DNA from: Micractinium sp. NFX-FRZ
Taxonomy: Eukaryota; Chlorophyta; Trebouxiophyceae; Chlorellales; Chlorellaceae
Assembly: GCA_029339195.1 (NCBI GenBank)
Contig: JAPTJF010000176.1
Coordinates: 1 to 64,000, forward strand
Length of the DNA: 64,000 nt
Direction of reading: 5' to 3'
Shown: positions 9,264 through 21,065 of the stretch, piece by piece
Numbering within the stretch: position 1 is the first letter of the stretch
Layout of the letters: each line of letters starts with the position of its first letter
Notes under the pieces: model-generated
What the model was told of the DNA's origin: nothing
Databases searched by the model: none
What the model saw: the letters and a program-made list of their open reading frames with translations, nothing else
Translations under genes and position numbers: made by a program

Positions 9264-12200
9264 ATGGGGTGCCCCATGGGCTGCTGGCTATCACTTGTGC
9301 TGGCCCTGGTGCTTCTGCACTTGGAGCAACGGCCAGCACAGGCAGCAACGGTCACAGTGGATGAAGGTAGGCAGGAGTGGCCCGCTTGCTCCGCCCTGCA
9401 CCCCACTTGCTATGGCTGCTTGCTGCCCGCCCCGCGCGCCACCCAGTAACGCCCGCCTGCTGCCCTTGCTACCCATGGCCGCCCTGTCCACCCTGCAGCG
9501 GCAATTATGCGGCAGCTGCGGCTGGCGCTGCACAGCGCAGACGCATCCTGGACTGCCGGCTGGGCGGGGTGGCAGCCCGGCGATCAGCGTGCCCACTGCA
9601 CCTGGGCCTATGTGACCTGCTCGGAGCATGGAGATGTGACCCATCTGTGAGCACACGCCGCCCTGCGTGGCTGGAAAGTGTGTGGACTTTGTGCGACGGA
9701 GTGGGACGGGGCGTGGGGGGTTTTGCAGGCTGGAGAGGGGCGTGGTGGCACAGCAGTGGGTCGCTGGCAGCGGGCTCGGTGCCAGCTGGAGTGTGCGCAG
9801 CACTGCATGGGCAGCCATGAGCATAGATGGCACCAGCCCCCTCCCTGGTGTGCAGGCACCTGGTGGCGCAAGGTCCGATGCAGCTGCACAGCAGGCACAG
9901 CCGGCGCAGCAGCCCCCTTCAGCCTGCGGAGGAGGCCACCCGCAACAGCAGCACTGGGGGCGGCAGCGCGCAAGCAGAGGGCCCTGTTGGGAGCGGCCCG
10001 CTCCTGCCGGACCTAGCGCGGCTCCCGGCGTTGCAAGAGCTCTGGTTGCACAGCAATGCTGGCGTGGAACTGCCACGCGGCTTCCCCATGCAGTGGGGGC
10101 AGCAGGGCGCCTTCCCCCGCCTCACTTGGTGCGTTTGCTGCGTCGGCTTCCCTGGCACTGCCTGCACATGCTTGCAGCTTGCTAGCTCCCATGCCACTCT
10201 TCCTGCCAGTCCTGCCTGCCTGCTTCAATTAAATGATTGATGCAATCAATCATTCAAGTTATAGGCCCCATGGGGAGCCAGCAGCGGCCTGCCTGCCTGA
10301 CGCTGTCCAGCCAGGCAGCGTGCCTTCTGCAGCGTGCAGAGCGTGCACGCCAGCTGCCTGCCTAGCACAGCATGCAAAGTGTGCACGTCAACCGCCTAGC
10401 GCAGCATACACACCCTGCCCAGCATGCCCCTGCCCACCTGCCGCAGGCTGTCCATCCAGGCATTCATGCTGGAGCAGGGTGCGCTGCCAGACATCCAACC
10501 AGGAGCACTGCCCAAGCTGGCCAGCCTGCACCTCAGAATCCCCACACTGCACGCTGCGCTGCCGCCGAGCTGGGGCAGTGCAGGCGTGCTCCCCGCCCTG
10601 CGAGAGCTCTCCCTGGGGCTGGGCTCTCTGGCGGGGCAGCTGCCGCCCGAGTGGGGTGGCAACGGCGGCTTCCCGCGCTTGAGCCGCCTGCTCATATATG
10701 CGGCGGACCCGAGCCATGTCCAGCCGCCGCAGCGTGCGCAGCAGGAGGGCCCGCTGCTGCAGCTGCCGCCCGGCTGGGCCGCAGGCTTCCCCTCCCATCG
10801 CCAGCTCAGCCTGTCAGGGCTGGGCCTCAGCGGCAGCGTGCCGCTCGAGTGGGTCCGCTTTTGGCGCCTGGAACAGCTGTGAGCAAAGCAAGCAATCAAT
10901 CTAGCAAGCAGGGCGCAGCCCAGCTTGTTGTGCAGCCCAGAACCTGCAGCCCTGCGCTTCAAACACCCTTGTCTTTGCATGTTGTGCCCGGCGTGGTGTT
11001 CTGCCGGCTTGCCCCGGCTAGCAAGCACCTGCTCCTGGCCGTGCCCTGCCCTGCATCCCATTGTTGGTTTGACGTGCCCTACCCTGCCCTGCATCCCATT
11101 GTTGGTTTGACGTGCCCTACCCTGCCCTGCCCTGCCCTGCCCTGCCTCAACCCCCACGCCCCTTGGCGGCGCTGCAGAGAGCTGCAAGTCAATGCCCTGT
11201 CGGGGCCGCTTCCCAGGGAGGCGCTGGACAAGCAGTCGGGCCTGAAAGTGTTAAAGGTGAGCCCACGCGTGCGCTTCCTGGTGCCTGCCACTACACGCGG
11301 CAGCAGCACGACCTGCGCCGCGCCCAGCCGACGGGGTGGAAGACCGGGGTGGAAGACTTTCGATGATCTGTGCGCACTCACATGTACGTGACGTCACGCG
11401 TGTGCACTGGCACCACTGCCAGTGCATGCCAGCAGTTGGTGAGGGTCCCGCCAGGCGGTGCCCCATGAGCCGTGTTGCTTGGGACAGAGCTGGGGAAGCC
11501 GGAGATGAGCGCAGCGCAACCACTGCCCCGCTGCATGCTGCCCTGCTGCGTGCTTGCAGCTGTCGGGCAACAAGTTCACGGGGACGCTGCCAGCGGCTTG
11601 GGGTGGCTCCACGCAGGTGCGGAGGCACAGCTGGCAGCTGTGCCCGCTCCACTCCCCAGTTACCACTCCCCAGCGGGTAGCTAGCCCCTGAGGCCCCAAG
11701 GCTGCCGCTGCCAGTGGCAATGCATGCCTGCACTGCCTGCCTCCCTGTGCCCCTTCCTCTCCTCCCCGCCCCGCCCACCAAGCCGACTCGCCTGCCCCTT
11801 GTGTGTGTGCGTGGTTGGTCAAGCAGGCAGAGGTGGTGCTGCTGGCAAACAACTTGCTGGCAGGCCAGGCCTTCCCTTCCAGCTGGACCGCCCCCGGCGC
11901 CTTCGGCACGCTGCTTTCCTTGAATCTCTTGGGCAATGCGGGCCTGGTGGGGAGGGTGCCAACGGACCTCAGCTGGCCCCGCCTCCAGTGCCTGTAAGCC
12001 GGGCCGGGAGCCGCTGCCTGGTGGGGTGAATGAGGCAGAGGTAGCTGCACACGCGACCTCGTGCCCGTACTGCCTCTGCATGCTGCCTGCTGGGAAGCGT
12101 GGGTCAGGCGCTGCCCAGCAAGCTGCGCAGGAGGAGCGCTGAGCGCCACCCAAGGCAGTGCAACGCAACGCAACGCTCTGGCCGCCCCCTCGCTGCAGAA

Positions 12201-15200
12201 TGGTAGAAGGCACGGGCGTGAAGCTCACGCCACATCCGGCGTTTCCTGCCGACCCGTGAGTCGTGCTGCAGCGGTGGCTGGATGCCTCGCAGCTGCTGCA
12301 GTGTAGTGTTATGTGGGGCTGTCGGTACCTGTCACACCCACAGCTGCTTCACCTTGCGGCCGCGGTGATCAGCAGCAGCTGTGTCCTGCTCAACCCGCTC
12401 CATCCCTCCCTCCCTCCCGTGCAGGGCCATCCTCCCCGGCTGCACAACACCACCTATCCCCTGCCAACGAGTCAGGGTGCAAGCCGCCCTGAAGTGTGTC
12501 GGCGACCAGGGCAATGACGGCGGCACCGCGGCAGAACCCCACGCATTGGAGGGTGGCATGGGCGCCGACAGACCAGCCGACGCTGCATTGAGAGGCCGCC
12601 CCGCTGCTCTCATCGGCTTGCTGATGCTGGCTGGCGCGCTGGCGGCAGGCAGCGCACTGGTTTGGCTGTACTCAAGCCGCCTGCGACAGCGGCACCGCTG
12701 GCAAGCGAATGGCAGCAGCGGCGGCGAGCTGGGGAGGAGCAGAAGAGGCACGGCAGGCTGCGCGCAGCCAGGCCCAGCCCGGGCAAGAGCGGCGGGCAGC
12801 CTGCGGTCACGGATGTCTGCTCTGCTCAGCTTGCAGCTCAGAGGGGGACGGACTGTGAGCATACATCCTTTGGCGGTGACGCGTGCGCCGGCAGCACTGG
12901 CCCACACAGCCTCTCCCTGCACCGCCGGCACGCCCACTGGCAGCGGCGCAGAGGCCCTGCCCTTGCTGGCCGTCCCCGAAATTGACAGCACACCTGCCTT
13001 GGAGGCTGCGGCGGGCGATGGCTGGAGGCCGGGCACAGGCAGCGCCGCCGGCAGCCGGGGCAGCCTAGGTAGCAGCAAGCCTGCTGGCGGGGGCGAGTGG
13101 CGGTGGGGCCTCGACACCCTGTCCCTTCAGCTGCCTCCTGAAGAGCTGGAGGCGAGTAGTCCCAAGTGTGCATGCTGCCTTGCAAGCATGTGGGGATGCC
13201 CGCCGCTGCCCGCCGTGACACTCTGGGTGAATGTGCCACCTTTTCCGTTGGAGTGGCTGGAATTCAAGTTGGAGGAGTGGCTTTCAAAGCTGGCGCTCAA
13301 GTGCCATGATGTGCTGCCCTGCCTGCAGTTCATGTTGGACGGACACGGTGACGTGGCAGTGCTGGATGAGGGGGCGCACGCGGTTGTATGCGCCGCCCGC
13401 CTGCGCGGGACCACCGTTGCTGTCAAGGCAAGCCGCTGTGCTTGGGCGCCCAGGCTGTCCACCTGCTGCCTTTCATGCCACATGCCATGCCCCCCGCCCG
13501 TCCTGCCTGCCTGCCAGACTAGCACACCTCTTGCTGTGCTGCTTGCCCTGCTGCCTGCTGCGACGCGCTGCCTATGCGCGTCTGCCCTGCCTGCCTCCCA
13601 CGCAGAGCTCCTCCCCAATTGTGCCTCTTCGGGCTGTAGTCTTCTTCTTCTTCTTCTTCTCCTCCTCCCCAACCTGGCGTGAACTGCCCATGACTGCCCG
13701 GCGCAGGTGTTTGAGCTTCATTCCGGCATGCAGCCTGGCAGGGTGTGGCAGGAGGTGTGGCTGCTGCGCCGCTGCGTGCACGAGCGCATCGTGCCTTGCT
13801 ACGGCGCCGCCATCCAGGTGCGCTTCCACGGGCCGCTGGGCCGCCCGCTTCTGTTGATCAGGTGTGGGGTTGACAGCCTGAGTAAAGGTGCGACACAGAC
13901 CCCCCCACCTTGCTGCTGCCCCCCTCAGCCCCCTCATCCTGAGCACACCAGCAACACGATGAGGACAAGGGCACCCCCCACCATCTCCTTCGCCCCACGT
14001 GCGTGGTAACCGCCCCTTCGTCCCCATTGACCAGGCGGAGCGCGAGAGCTGTGTGTCTCTCGTTGTGTGCCGGGCTGTGCAGGGCGCTTTGTGGCCCCGG
14101 CCAACTGAGATCCCTTGATGTGCCTGCCGCATGGTGTCCCCCCTTACGCATGCACCGCAGGGGCCATTGCTGCTGGTTGTCATGAAGCTGATGCAAGGCG
14201 GCAGCCTTCGGGCGGCGCTGAAGCGGCCGGAGGCGCAAGCAAGGCTGCGCTGGGGCTCCGGGTGCGTCGCCCTGCCCGTCGGTCCGGGGGCCACTACTCT
14301 CGAGGGGGCAGACGAATGTGGGTTCAAGGCGAGGATGGCGACTGCTGTGTATCTGTGTTCGTTGCTGTTGAGGACCCAATTCTCTGCCGACGCTGCGTGC
14401 CGGCCTCTTGCCCTGCCGCCCTCCCCCTTGCAGGGGCGAGCAGGTGGCAGTTGATGTCGCGCAGGGGCTGGCCTTCTTGCACTGCGAGCTTGGGGTGCTT
14501 CACGGAGACATCAAGTGCAGGTGCGCCCGCCATGACGACTGCCCCTCCTGCCATGCCGTGACGCAATGGCGTTGTGGTGCCTAGTGGAGGGTCTACTTAT
14601 AGAGCCTTTCCGCAGGCTTTGTGCAAGTGGCAGTGCTGCTCATTCTCGCCTCCAGTGCCAACCCCACGTGGCAGCGCCATGCTCGCACCATGCTCGCTCC
14701 AGTGCCACACCCGCCCGCCCGGACAACCCCAACCCCGCCCACCGCCACCCGCCCCGCCGCGCCGCTGCTGCCTGCAGCAACGTGCTGCTGTCACATGACT
14801 ACCGTGCCTCTCTCGCTGACCTGGGCCTCTCTCTGGCCATGGGCAGCAAGGCCGCAGTCACCGCGCTGGGATGGAGCCGCTGCTACGCAGGTACGCAGGT
14901 ACCGCTGCATGATGCCGCCGCTCTGTGTGAAATGTGCCGACGCTGGGAGGGTGCCTGCGGCAGCCGGCACCATGCTGCATGCCTCTCTTCCTCTTCCCCT
15001 TCTCTTCATTAGTCGCGTCTGCGCCTGGCCTCTCGGATCCTCTTCACTCATGGTAACGTTGCGGATCATTTCGTTCCGCGATCCACCATTCTATGCTGCA
15101 TGCTTGGCATGCTGAGGGGCTGCCTGCCCAGTAACGGATGCGGGGCCTGGGCGTCATGGCATGTGCCCGGGCCGGGGTGTGTGTGCCCGCACAGCTGCCG

Positions 15201-16074
15201 CTCGCCCGGTGTGGTCAAACCTCATTGTCTGCTCTGCCCGGTGCTGGCCCTGGTATGTGCAGCCCCGGAGCAGCTGATGGGAGAGAGGTGCACCTTGGCG
15301 AGCGACATATACAGGTGGGAATGGTCACAGAAATTAGGTGCATTTGGGAGGTGGGAATGACAAGCGGGGGGGAATGGCAGGAGGGGTATGCGAGCGGGGA
15401 CGTCAGCTGGTGCTGGTGCTGGTGCTGCCAGTGCTGCTGCTGGTGCTGCTCTGCCCACCCGCACACTTCGTCGTGACAGGTGCATGGTGTGCCTGCTGGG
15501 GGCGCCTTTCTGTGTGACACACGCATCAACATACAGCACCAACGTGTTGGGTGCCCGGGCACTCGCACTAAACAATCAATGGTTGACACACCGCACCAGC
15601 CTTCCCCATCTCAAATCACGTGCGCACCACTGCCCATGCGTGGCACCCGCCGGCTGCAGTTTTGGGGTGCTGCTGATCGAGCTGGTCACCCAAGAGCTTG
15701 GCCGGGTGCGAGGCGACTGGCGGCTCCCACGCGTGCCGCAAGATTGCCCGCAGGCAAGGGTGCATCTCTCCAACCTGTTCTTTCCTCTCCATTGATAATG
15801 CCACATGCCACCAGGGATACCGCCGGGTGGCGGATTGGCAGGCTTCGCCCATCTTGCAAGTCCTGAGGTCGTGGCGGCTCTAGCAAAAGAGTGTTCCCCC
15901 ACACCTGAGCCCCTCCCAAGCACTGTCGGCTCGTGCTGCGTGCAGGCGGTGGCCGATCTGATCGCGGCATGCATCGCTCCAGACCCGCAGCAGCGGCCAT
16001 CTGCTGCGCAGGTCTGGAATGGCCTGTGCGCAGCAGCGGAAGCAGCGGGGGCACAAGCGGCAGGCGCGGGATGA
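9264..16074 (+). CDS. Leucine-rich-repeat receptor-like kinase (transmembrane)
   Basis: Predicted cell-surface receptor kinase of about 1,001 residues. Exons: 9264-9366, 9499-9646, 9856-10128, 10447-10878, 11178-11256, 11560-11616, 11827-11993, 12199-12255, 12425-13427, 13707-13817, 14161-14261, 14434-14520, 14778-14890, 15263-15314, 15660-15753, 15946-16074. Seen: signal peptide at residues 1-30; LRRNT-like WQPGDQRAHCTWAYVTC; degenerate plant-type LRRs (LSGNKFTGTLPAAW, LSGLGLSGSVPLEW); one membrane segment near residues 500-523 (LIGLLMLAGALAAGSALVWL) followed by Arg-rich sequence; then a TKL/Raf-like kinase. Kinase landmarks: TVAVK lysine, a C-helix Glu in WQEVWLL, LHGDIKCSNVLL (HGD for HRD), ADLGLS (DLG for DFG), APEQLM. 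The membrane segment and kinase N-lobe share one open exon, so receptor and kinase are one gene. Introns after 13427 and 15753 start with GC. Part of the long exon (from 13224, gtgaatg) could be an alternative intron. The ligand is unknown. Confidence 0.85.
11042..11117 (+). repeat. Two-copy 38-bp tandem repeat in LRR kinase intron
   Basis: gcatcccattgttggtttga occurs at 11053 and again at 11091, inside a 38-bp unit rich in ccctgcc. It is followed by further ccctg runs before the acceptor at 11177. Confidence 0.85.
13641..13672 (+). repeat. (CTT)n/(CTC)n microsatellite
   Basis: A run of cttcttctt passing into cctcctcc within the LRR kinase intron 13428-13706. It is about 35 bp upstream of the acceptor and may serve as a distant pyrimidine tract. 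Confidence 0.9.
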
Positions 16075-16633
16075 CAGGTGTGCGCGTGCTGCAGCTGCGC
16101 AGCAGCCCGTGGGGGCCGCAGCCTCGCGCGGGATCGGCGGCCGGCGCCGCAGCCTCGCGCGGGATCGGCGGCCGGCGGCAGCCAGCACGTCGCTCTTGCA
16201 GCCTCTGCTGGCCAGCAGCGCCTTTGCCCTCCGCGTTGCATTGATACGGCACTCTTGCTGGAATTGTGGTGTTCGCAGTCCCTGCCTGGGCCACAGCCCT
16301 GGGAACCGGACGGCTCCTTCCCCTCCGGATCGGTTTGCAGTCACCAAGAGGTACATTCTGGCGTGTGGTAATTCATCCAACAGCTGAAGGGCGCCGTAGC
16401 GGGGCCTGCATGGGTGGGGCATCGGGTGATGGGGCATCAGGGCCGCTTCTCCGCCGACCGTTCTCGGTACGCTTCATAACGACGCATTGGATCGTAGCCT
16501 GCGCTGCAACACATGCATAACCGAGGCGCCTAGAGAGCGTTTAAGAAGACGGCGGCCGACTTAAAGCCTGCGCCACGCGGGCCCAGCGTCCTTCGGCGAC
16601 CTTCGGCAGAGTCGGGGCAGGAAGGGGCTGAGG
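16075..16633. repeat. Intergenic region with a perfect 31-bp tandem repeat
   Basis: A 31-bp unit starting gccgcagcctcgcgcgggat occurs twice back to back without mismatch at 16115-16145 and 16146-16176, 40 bp after the LRR kinase stop. The rest (16177-16633) should hold the 3' UTR of that gene and the promoter and 5' UTR of the SBP gene; no coding signal seen. Confidence 0.85.
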
Positions 16634-19600
16634 ATGCGGCGGGAACAAGGCCCGGCGCTGCAGGGGCCAGTGGGAGAGCTTGGCCAGGGGCCAGGTCGGG
16701 CGCTGGCGGCGGCAGGGACGGGCGCACCGAAGGGCGGCGCCAGCAGCGCAACCCCTTCAGCACATGCTTCTGACTCGGGCGCCCGGTCGGCACAGGGGTG
16801 CAGCTGGAACACAGCAAACCAGCAGTCGGCCCAGCCATTGCAGTCCTCGTCTCCTGCAGTTGCAGCCGCGGCGGCAGCGGCAGCAGGGGCGGCAGCAGCA
16901 GCGCCCCAGTCGCAGCAGCGCCGCAAGCCGGGCCGGGTGCCACGCAGCAGCATCCTGTGCCAGGTGAGCCGGGCGACCTCTGTTGGCAGCCTGGGGGCAG
17001 GCACGCTGAGCTTGGGGAGTCGTGCCTGCTTTGCACCCCATACGCCGCACGGCGCCCCGCTGTTGACATCATCTCAACTGCACATCATGCTGTGCAAATC
17101 ACCGAGCCCCTGCCCCATCTCCCGGTGCCCCCCTGCCCAGGTGCCTGCCTGCGGCGCCGAGCTGGTGCATGAGAAGGACTACTTCAGGCGGTACCGCATC
17201 TGCAAGCTGCACTGCCAGCTCAGCAGCCTGGAGGTGGACGGCACGGAGCAGCGCTTCTGCCAGCAGTGCGGACGCTTCCACTGCCTCGGTGAGCGGCGGA
17301 GGGCAGCGGGAGTGGAAACAAAGGCAGCGGGAGGAGTGCAGGGTGGTGGAGGGAGGAGGAGGCAGGCAGATGGGCGGGCAGGCGGTCAGGCACCGCCAGC
17401 TTCATCCTGCCGGCCGGGGCCGAAATCCGCTCACCTCACCCCAGTCTCTCTGCGTCTCAGCCGTGTGCGCCACCGCATGCGTTCTTCTCTGCACTCAGTT
17501 GCCAGCACCGCCTCTCTGCCTGGCCACGTGCCCCCTCTGATGGGTGGGCGCACTCGCCATCCTGCCTTGCCGCCTGGTTTGTTTGTGCAGGCCAGTTTGA
17601 GGGCAGCAACCGGAGCTGCATGCAGAAGCTGCAGAAGCACAATGAGCGGCGGCTGCATGCCAAGAGCCAGGCCAGGAGGGCAGGGGCTGGCAGCCCCCGC
17701 AACAATCCGAAGGTAAAAAGTGCCAGCAGGGGCGGGGATGGGAGCCAGCAGCGCTCAAGTTTGCCCAAGGTCCTCATGATACCGCCTTTGAGATGTGCGC
17801 AAGTGTGCCTCTGGTTGGTGGGGGTGGCCTGGGGGCTGGAAAGCCTGGAGGGGCCATGCTGGGTGCGGTCACGAAGCCTGAGCACTGCTGCTGCCACTGA
17901 TCTGCAGACAGTGCGCGCCACCCTGGTGCCGGAGAGGCGAGGGCAGCAGCAACAGGCTCAGATTGAGGGGCCAGCTGGCGCCAGCTCACACCGTAAGCGC
18001 GCCCGGCTGACACCTGGCAGTGGGGCCCTGGCTGGAAGCATCGGCCCAGATGCGGCAGAAGTCGCGGCGGCAGCAGCAGAAGCAGCAGCGACAGCAGTGG
18101 CAGTAGCGGCAGCTCCAGCACCGGTGGCGCCAGCAGCAGCAGCAGTGACAGCAGCAGCTGCAGCAACGACAGTAGCGACCGCTGCGGCGGCGGCAGCAGC
18201 CGTGGGTGCCCTGCCTGCAGCAGGCCCCGTGGAGCATGCACCAGCCGCAGCAGTACCCACGGCAGGGGCAGCAGTAGAACCATCAGCGGGGGGCGCAGCG
18301 GCAGCAGCCTCGACGGGGGAGGCAGCAGCAGCGGCGGCAGCAGGAGCAACAGCAGCAGTGGTGGCCCGAGGTCAAACAGATGAAGGCATCCCCGGCCATC
18401 CGTCCGAGCGGCCCGAGGCAGCAGCGGCAGGGCCGGCACCATCAGCGGCGGTGGTGCCGGCCTTGCTCCCGCTCCATTTGCAGCTGCTCGAGCCTGGGGG
18501 GCTGGATGTGCAGCTGTCCTCGCTGCTGGAGCCCCTGGCGGCGGCGCTGCTCGTGTCGGAAGAGCAGCAGCTGTGGCAGGCTGCCGAGGCTGCCGCACGG
18601 AAGCAGCTGCCCTCACTGCAGGCCAGCCCCAGGCTCGGCCCGCTGCCCAGCCCTGTGCTGTGGGACCTGCACAGCCTTGACGTGCCGTCAGCGGCGCAGC
18701 AGGCGCAGCAGGCACAGCAGGCGCAGCAGGGGCAGCAGTCGCAGCAGGCGCAGCAGCAGCCCGGGTGGGAGGCGCAGCAGGAACCTTGGGTGCCACCGCT
18801 GCCTGCCCCCCAGCCAGAAAAGCAGCTGCACCAGCCAATGCCCGTGCGTGTACGGCCCAGCCGCACGGGCCTGCGCGCATGCACCTTCACCTTCACGGCC
18901 ACGGCTGCAGAGGGCGGGGCGGAGGGCAGCAGGGCCGGGGCATCGGCGCCCGAAGGCTCCCGCAATCCGGCGCCCCGGGAGTCGCAGGTCGGTGCGCTTT
19001 GCCTGCTTGAGAGGCTGCCCCCCGTCTTGAGAAGCCGATGCCAGGTGGTTCATGAGGCATGCCCCCTGCCCTGCCCTGCCCTGCCCTGCTCGCCCGCCCC
19101 GCCCCGCCCCGCCCCGCCCTGCCCTGCCCTGCCCCCGCAGCCCCGCCCTGCCTACCCACCCCGCTTCTTACTCGCCCGTCGAATCCCTGTCCTGCCCTGC
19201 CTACTCTGCCCAGCCCTGCCTGCCCTGCCTCTCCCCGCCCCTCCCTGCCCTGCCCCGCCCTGCCCTGCCTTGCTCCTCCCTGACTGTTTCTCATCCTCCC
19301 TCCCCATTGCTTCCAACAGTCCATGGCACCCCTGGCGCAACCTGGCCCAGCAATGCATGCAGCTGGCACCGCCACTGGCGCGGCCGTGCAGCCGGCACCG
19401 CGCCCGTGCCGTGCCTCTGCCAACGCCTTCCTCCTCCCCCAGCCCAGCCGTGCCACGGAGCGCACTGCCACGGAGCAGCCCCGGCTGGCAGCGGCGGCGG
19501 CGGCGGCGGCTGCGCCCCTGGAGGGCTTGCCGCCCGCGTCTGCGGCACAGGTGCCGGTGCACCACCCTGCCCCGGGAGGCAAAATTGACGAAGCCTTGCT

Positions 19601-20414
19601 GCTGGAGGTGCTGTGCCCGATCACTCAGGAGCCAATGATGGATCCAGTGCTTGCCCAGGACGGTGCGCATGCTGCCCCGCCTGTATGCACACAGGACCCA
19701 CCAGTTGCCACCTGCTGCCTGCTGCCTCCGCCTGCTGCGTGCGCTGTGCGACCGCTAGCTCCTGCTTCGCACGCTGCGCTGCGGAGGCGGCTCCTCGTGC
19801 CTGCCTGCCCATCGCCTCTGCCGCCCTGCCTCCCATGGCCGCCTTTGCTGTCGGTTGAGTTGCTGCCCCTGCTCTCGCATGATCTACCGCCCTCCTTGTG
19901 CAATGCTGCTGCAAAGCGGGCATGGAAAGGCAACACACCAACCAATTGCGCCGCCATGCATGCCGTGCAGGACACACATACGAGCGTTTCGCTATCCTAG
20001 GTGAGTGTGCCTTGCCTGCCGTGGCCTGCTGCCAAGCAGAACCTGGCCTGTGCCGGCCGCACGCCCTGCACCCGCTGCTGGTTGGATCGGCTGGCTAGGC
20101 CTGGCCGGGGGCTTGCACGTGTGCGGCCCAGCGAGCGCCTGCCTAAGCCGGGCCTGCTGCTAGGCGTATGCACTGCCTCTGTGCATCTTTCTCATTGTGC
20201 GGCAGCTCAACATGTTGCAACATAGCGCACCAACACCTCATACATTGATTGTTTTCCCCCTGGCGCTGCAGGCTGGATGCGCTGCCAGCAAGCGTCGGGC
20301 CAGGCGCCCACCTCGCCCCTCACCAACCAGCCGCTGGCCGACCTGTCGCTGCGCCCCAACATCCTGATTGCGCGCCTCACCGCTCGGCTGCGCGGCACCG
20401 GCCGGCTTCCCTGA
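16634..20414 (+). CDS. SBP-box DNA-binding protein, apparently fused to a C-terminal U-box
   Basis: Exons: 16634-16963, 17141-17288, 17591-17712, 17908-18987 (or to 19044, also in phase), 19320-19662, 19971-20000, 20272-20414; about 731 (or 750) residues. SBP domain near residues 105-185: CQVPACG...YRICKLH and FCQQCGRFHCLG...SCMQKLQKHNERR, with all eight zinc ligands and the basic tail. This is the plant and green-algal transcription factor family binding GTAC cores. A long linker follows, with Ala runs (18056-18370) and a Gln run (18690-18770). The last three exons read LLEVLCPITQEPMMDPVLAQ, DGHTYERFAIL and GWMRCQQASGQAPTSPLTNQ, a clear U-box (E2-binding fold of E3 ligases). The long exon has no in-frame stop and splices in phase to the U-box exon, favouring one gene. 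Alternatively a separate U-box gene starts at ATG 19323. Each domain is certain; the fusion is probable. Confidence 0.75.
18987..19319 (+). other. Pyrimidine-rich linker between SBP and U-box exons (probable intron)
   Basis: The stretch is dominated by ccctgcc and ccccgcc repeats and ends ttccaacag, a good acceptor. Donors at 18987 (CAG|GTCGGT) and 19044 (CAG|GTGGTT) both keep phase 0 into 19320. Whether this is an intron or a very short intergenic region decides if the U-box belongs to the SBP gene. Confidence 0.6.
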
Positions 20415-20999
20415 GCTGCCGCTGCTGGGCATGGTGCCTGCAGCCGGCTGCTGTGAGGGCCCCAGCTCTGGTGACCGCTGAACCAGCAAGCACCTGGCGT
20501 GGTGCTTGCTGGTCGTTTTAATGTGGGGTCCCCAGCAACGAGCTGAGGGCTTCGAAGCCCGGCTGCAGCGCCCCGCTGCCACCCACCCCGTCTACTGCTC
20601 CTATGTGTGCATCAATATCTCAGTCGTCTCAATTCTGCTTCCCACGTGATCTTACTCCTGCGTAGTTCGGACATGCAGGTCACCCATTGCCAGCATCAAA
20701 CTGCTCTGCAGCTTGGTATCTACTTATCTATTTCAATTTAAATCAGAGATTTATTGCCGCCCCCACCACTTGGCCGCTGTCCCTACCAGCCTCCTCTTGT
20801 CTCCACGCCTGCATACCCCTCCCGCGACACATTGCAATAACGATGTTCCTACTTGCTTAAGGCTATTATGCTAAAGTACTGCAACCTAGTAATGAGGTCC
20901 CCTGTCTGAAGGGGCAGCCGATGGGAGAGGGTGACCCATGTGAGCGGTGACCGAGCCCGCTGGCCTGGCATGTGCCTGTTGTGTATGCTGTGCATTGAC

Positions 21000-21004
21000 T
21001 TACA
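21000..21004 (-). terminator. Candidate TGTAA poly(A) signal for F1-alpha-like gene
   Basis: TTACA on the + strand gives TGTAA about 220 nt past the stop codon at 21226-21228. TGTAA is the established green-algal poly(A) signal; use here is inferred from position. Confidence 0.45.
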
Positions 21005-21060
21005 TTGCTGCGTAACAAGGTCCGTTGCTTCACCAGTAAGAGCGACCAAGAATGTGTGTG

Positions 21061-21065
21061 TGTAA
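21061..21065 (+). terminator. Candidate TGTAA poly(A) signal for SBP/U-box gene
   Basis: TGTAACC followed by an A run lies about 650 nt past the stop at 20414. It lies slightly past the opposing gene's signal, so the two 3' UTRs could overlap. Confidence 0.4.

Noticed and set aside
17774..18880. 368-residue minus-strand open frame opposite the SBP linker
   Set aside because: Mirror image of the Ala/Gln-coding repeats; low complexity only.
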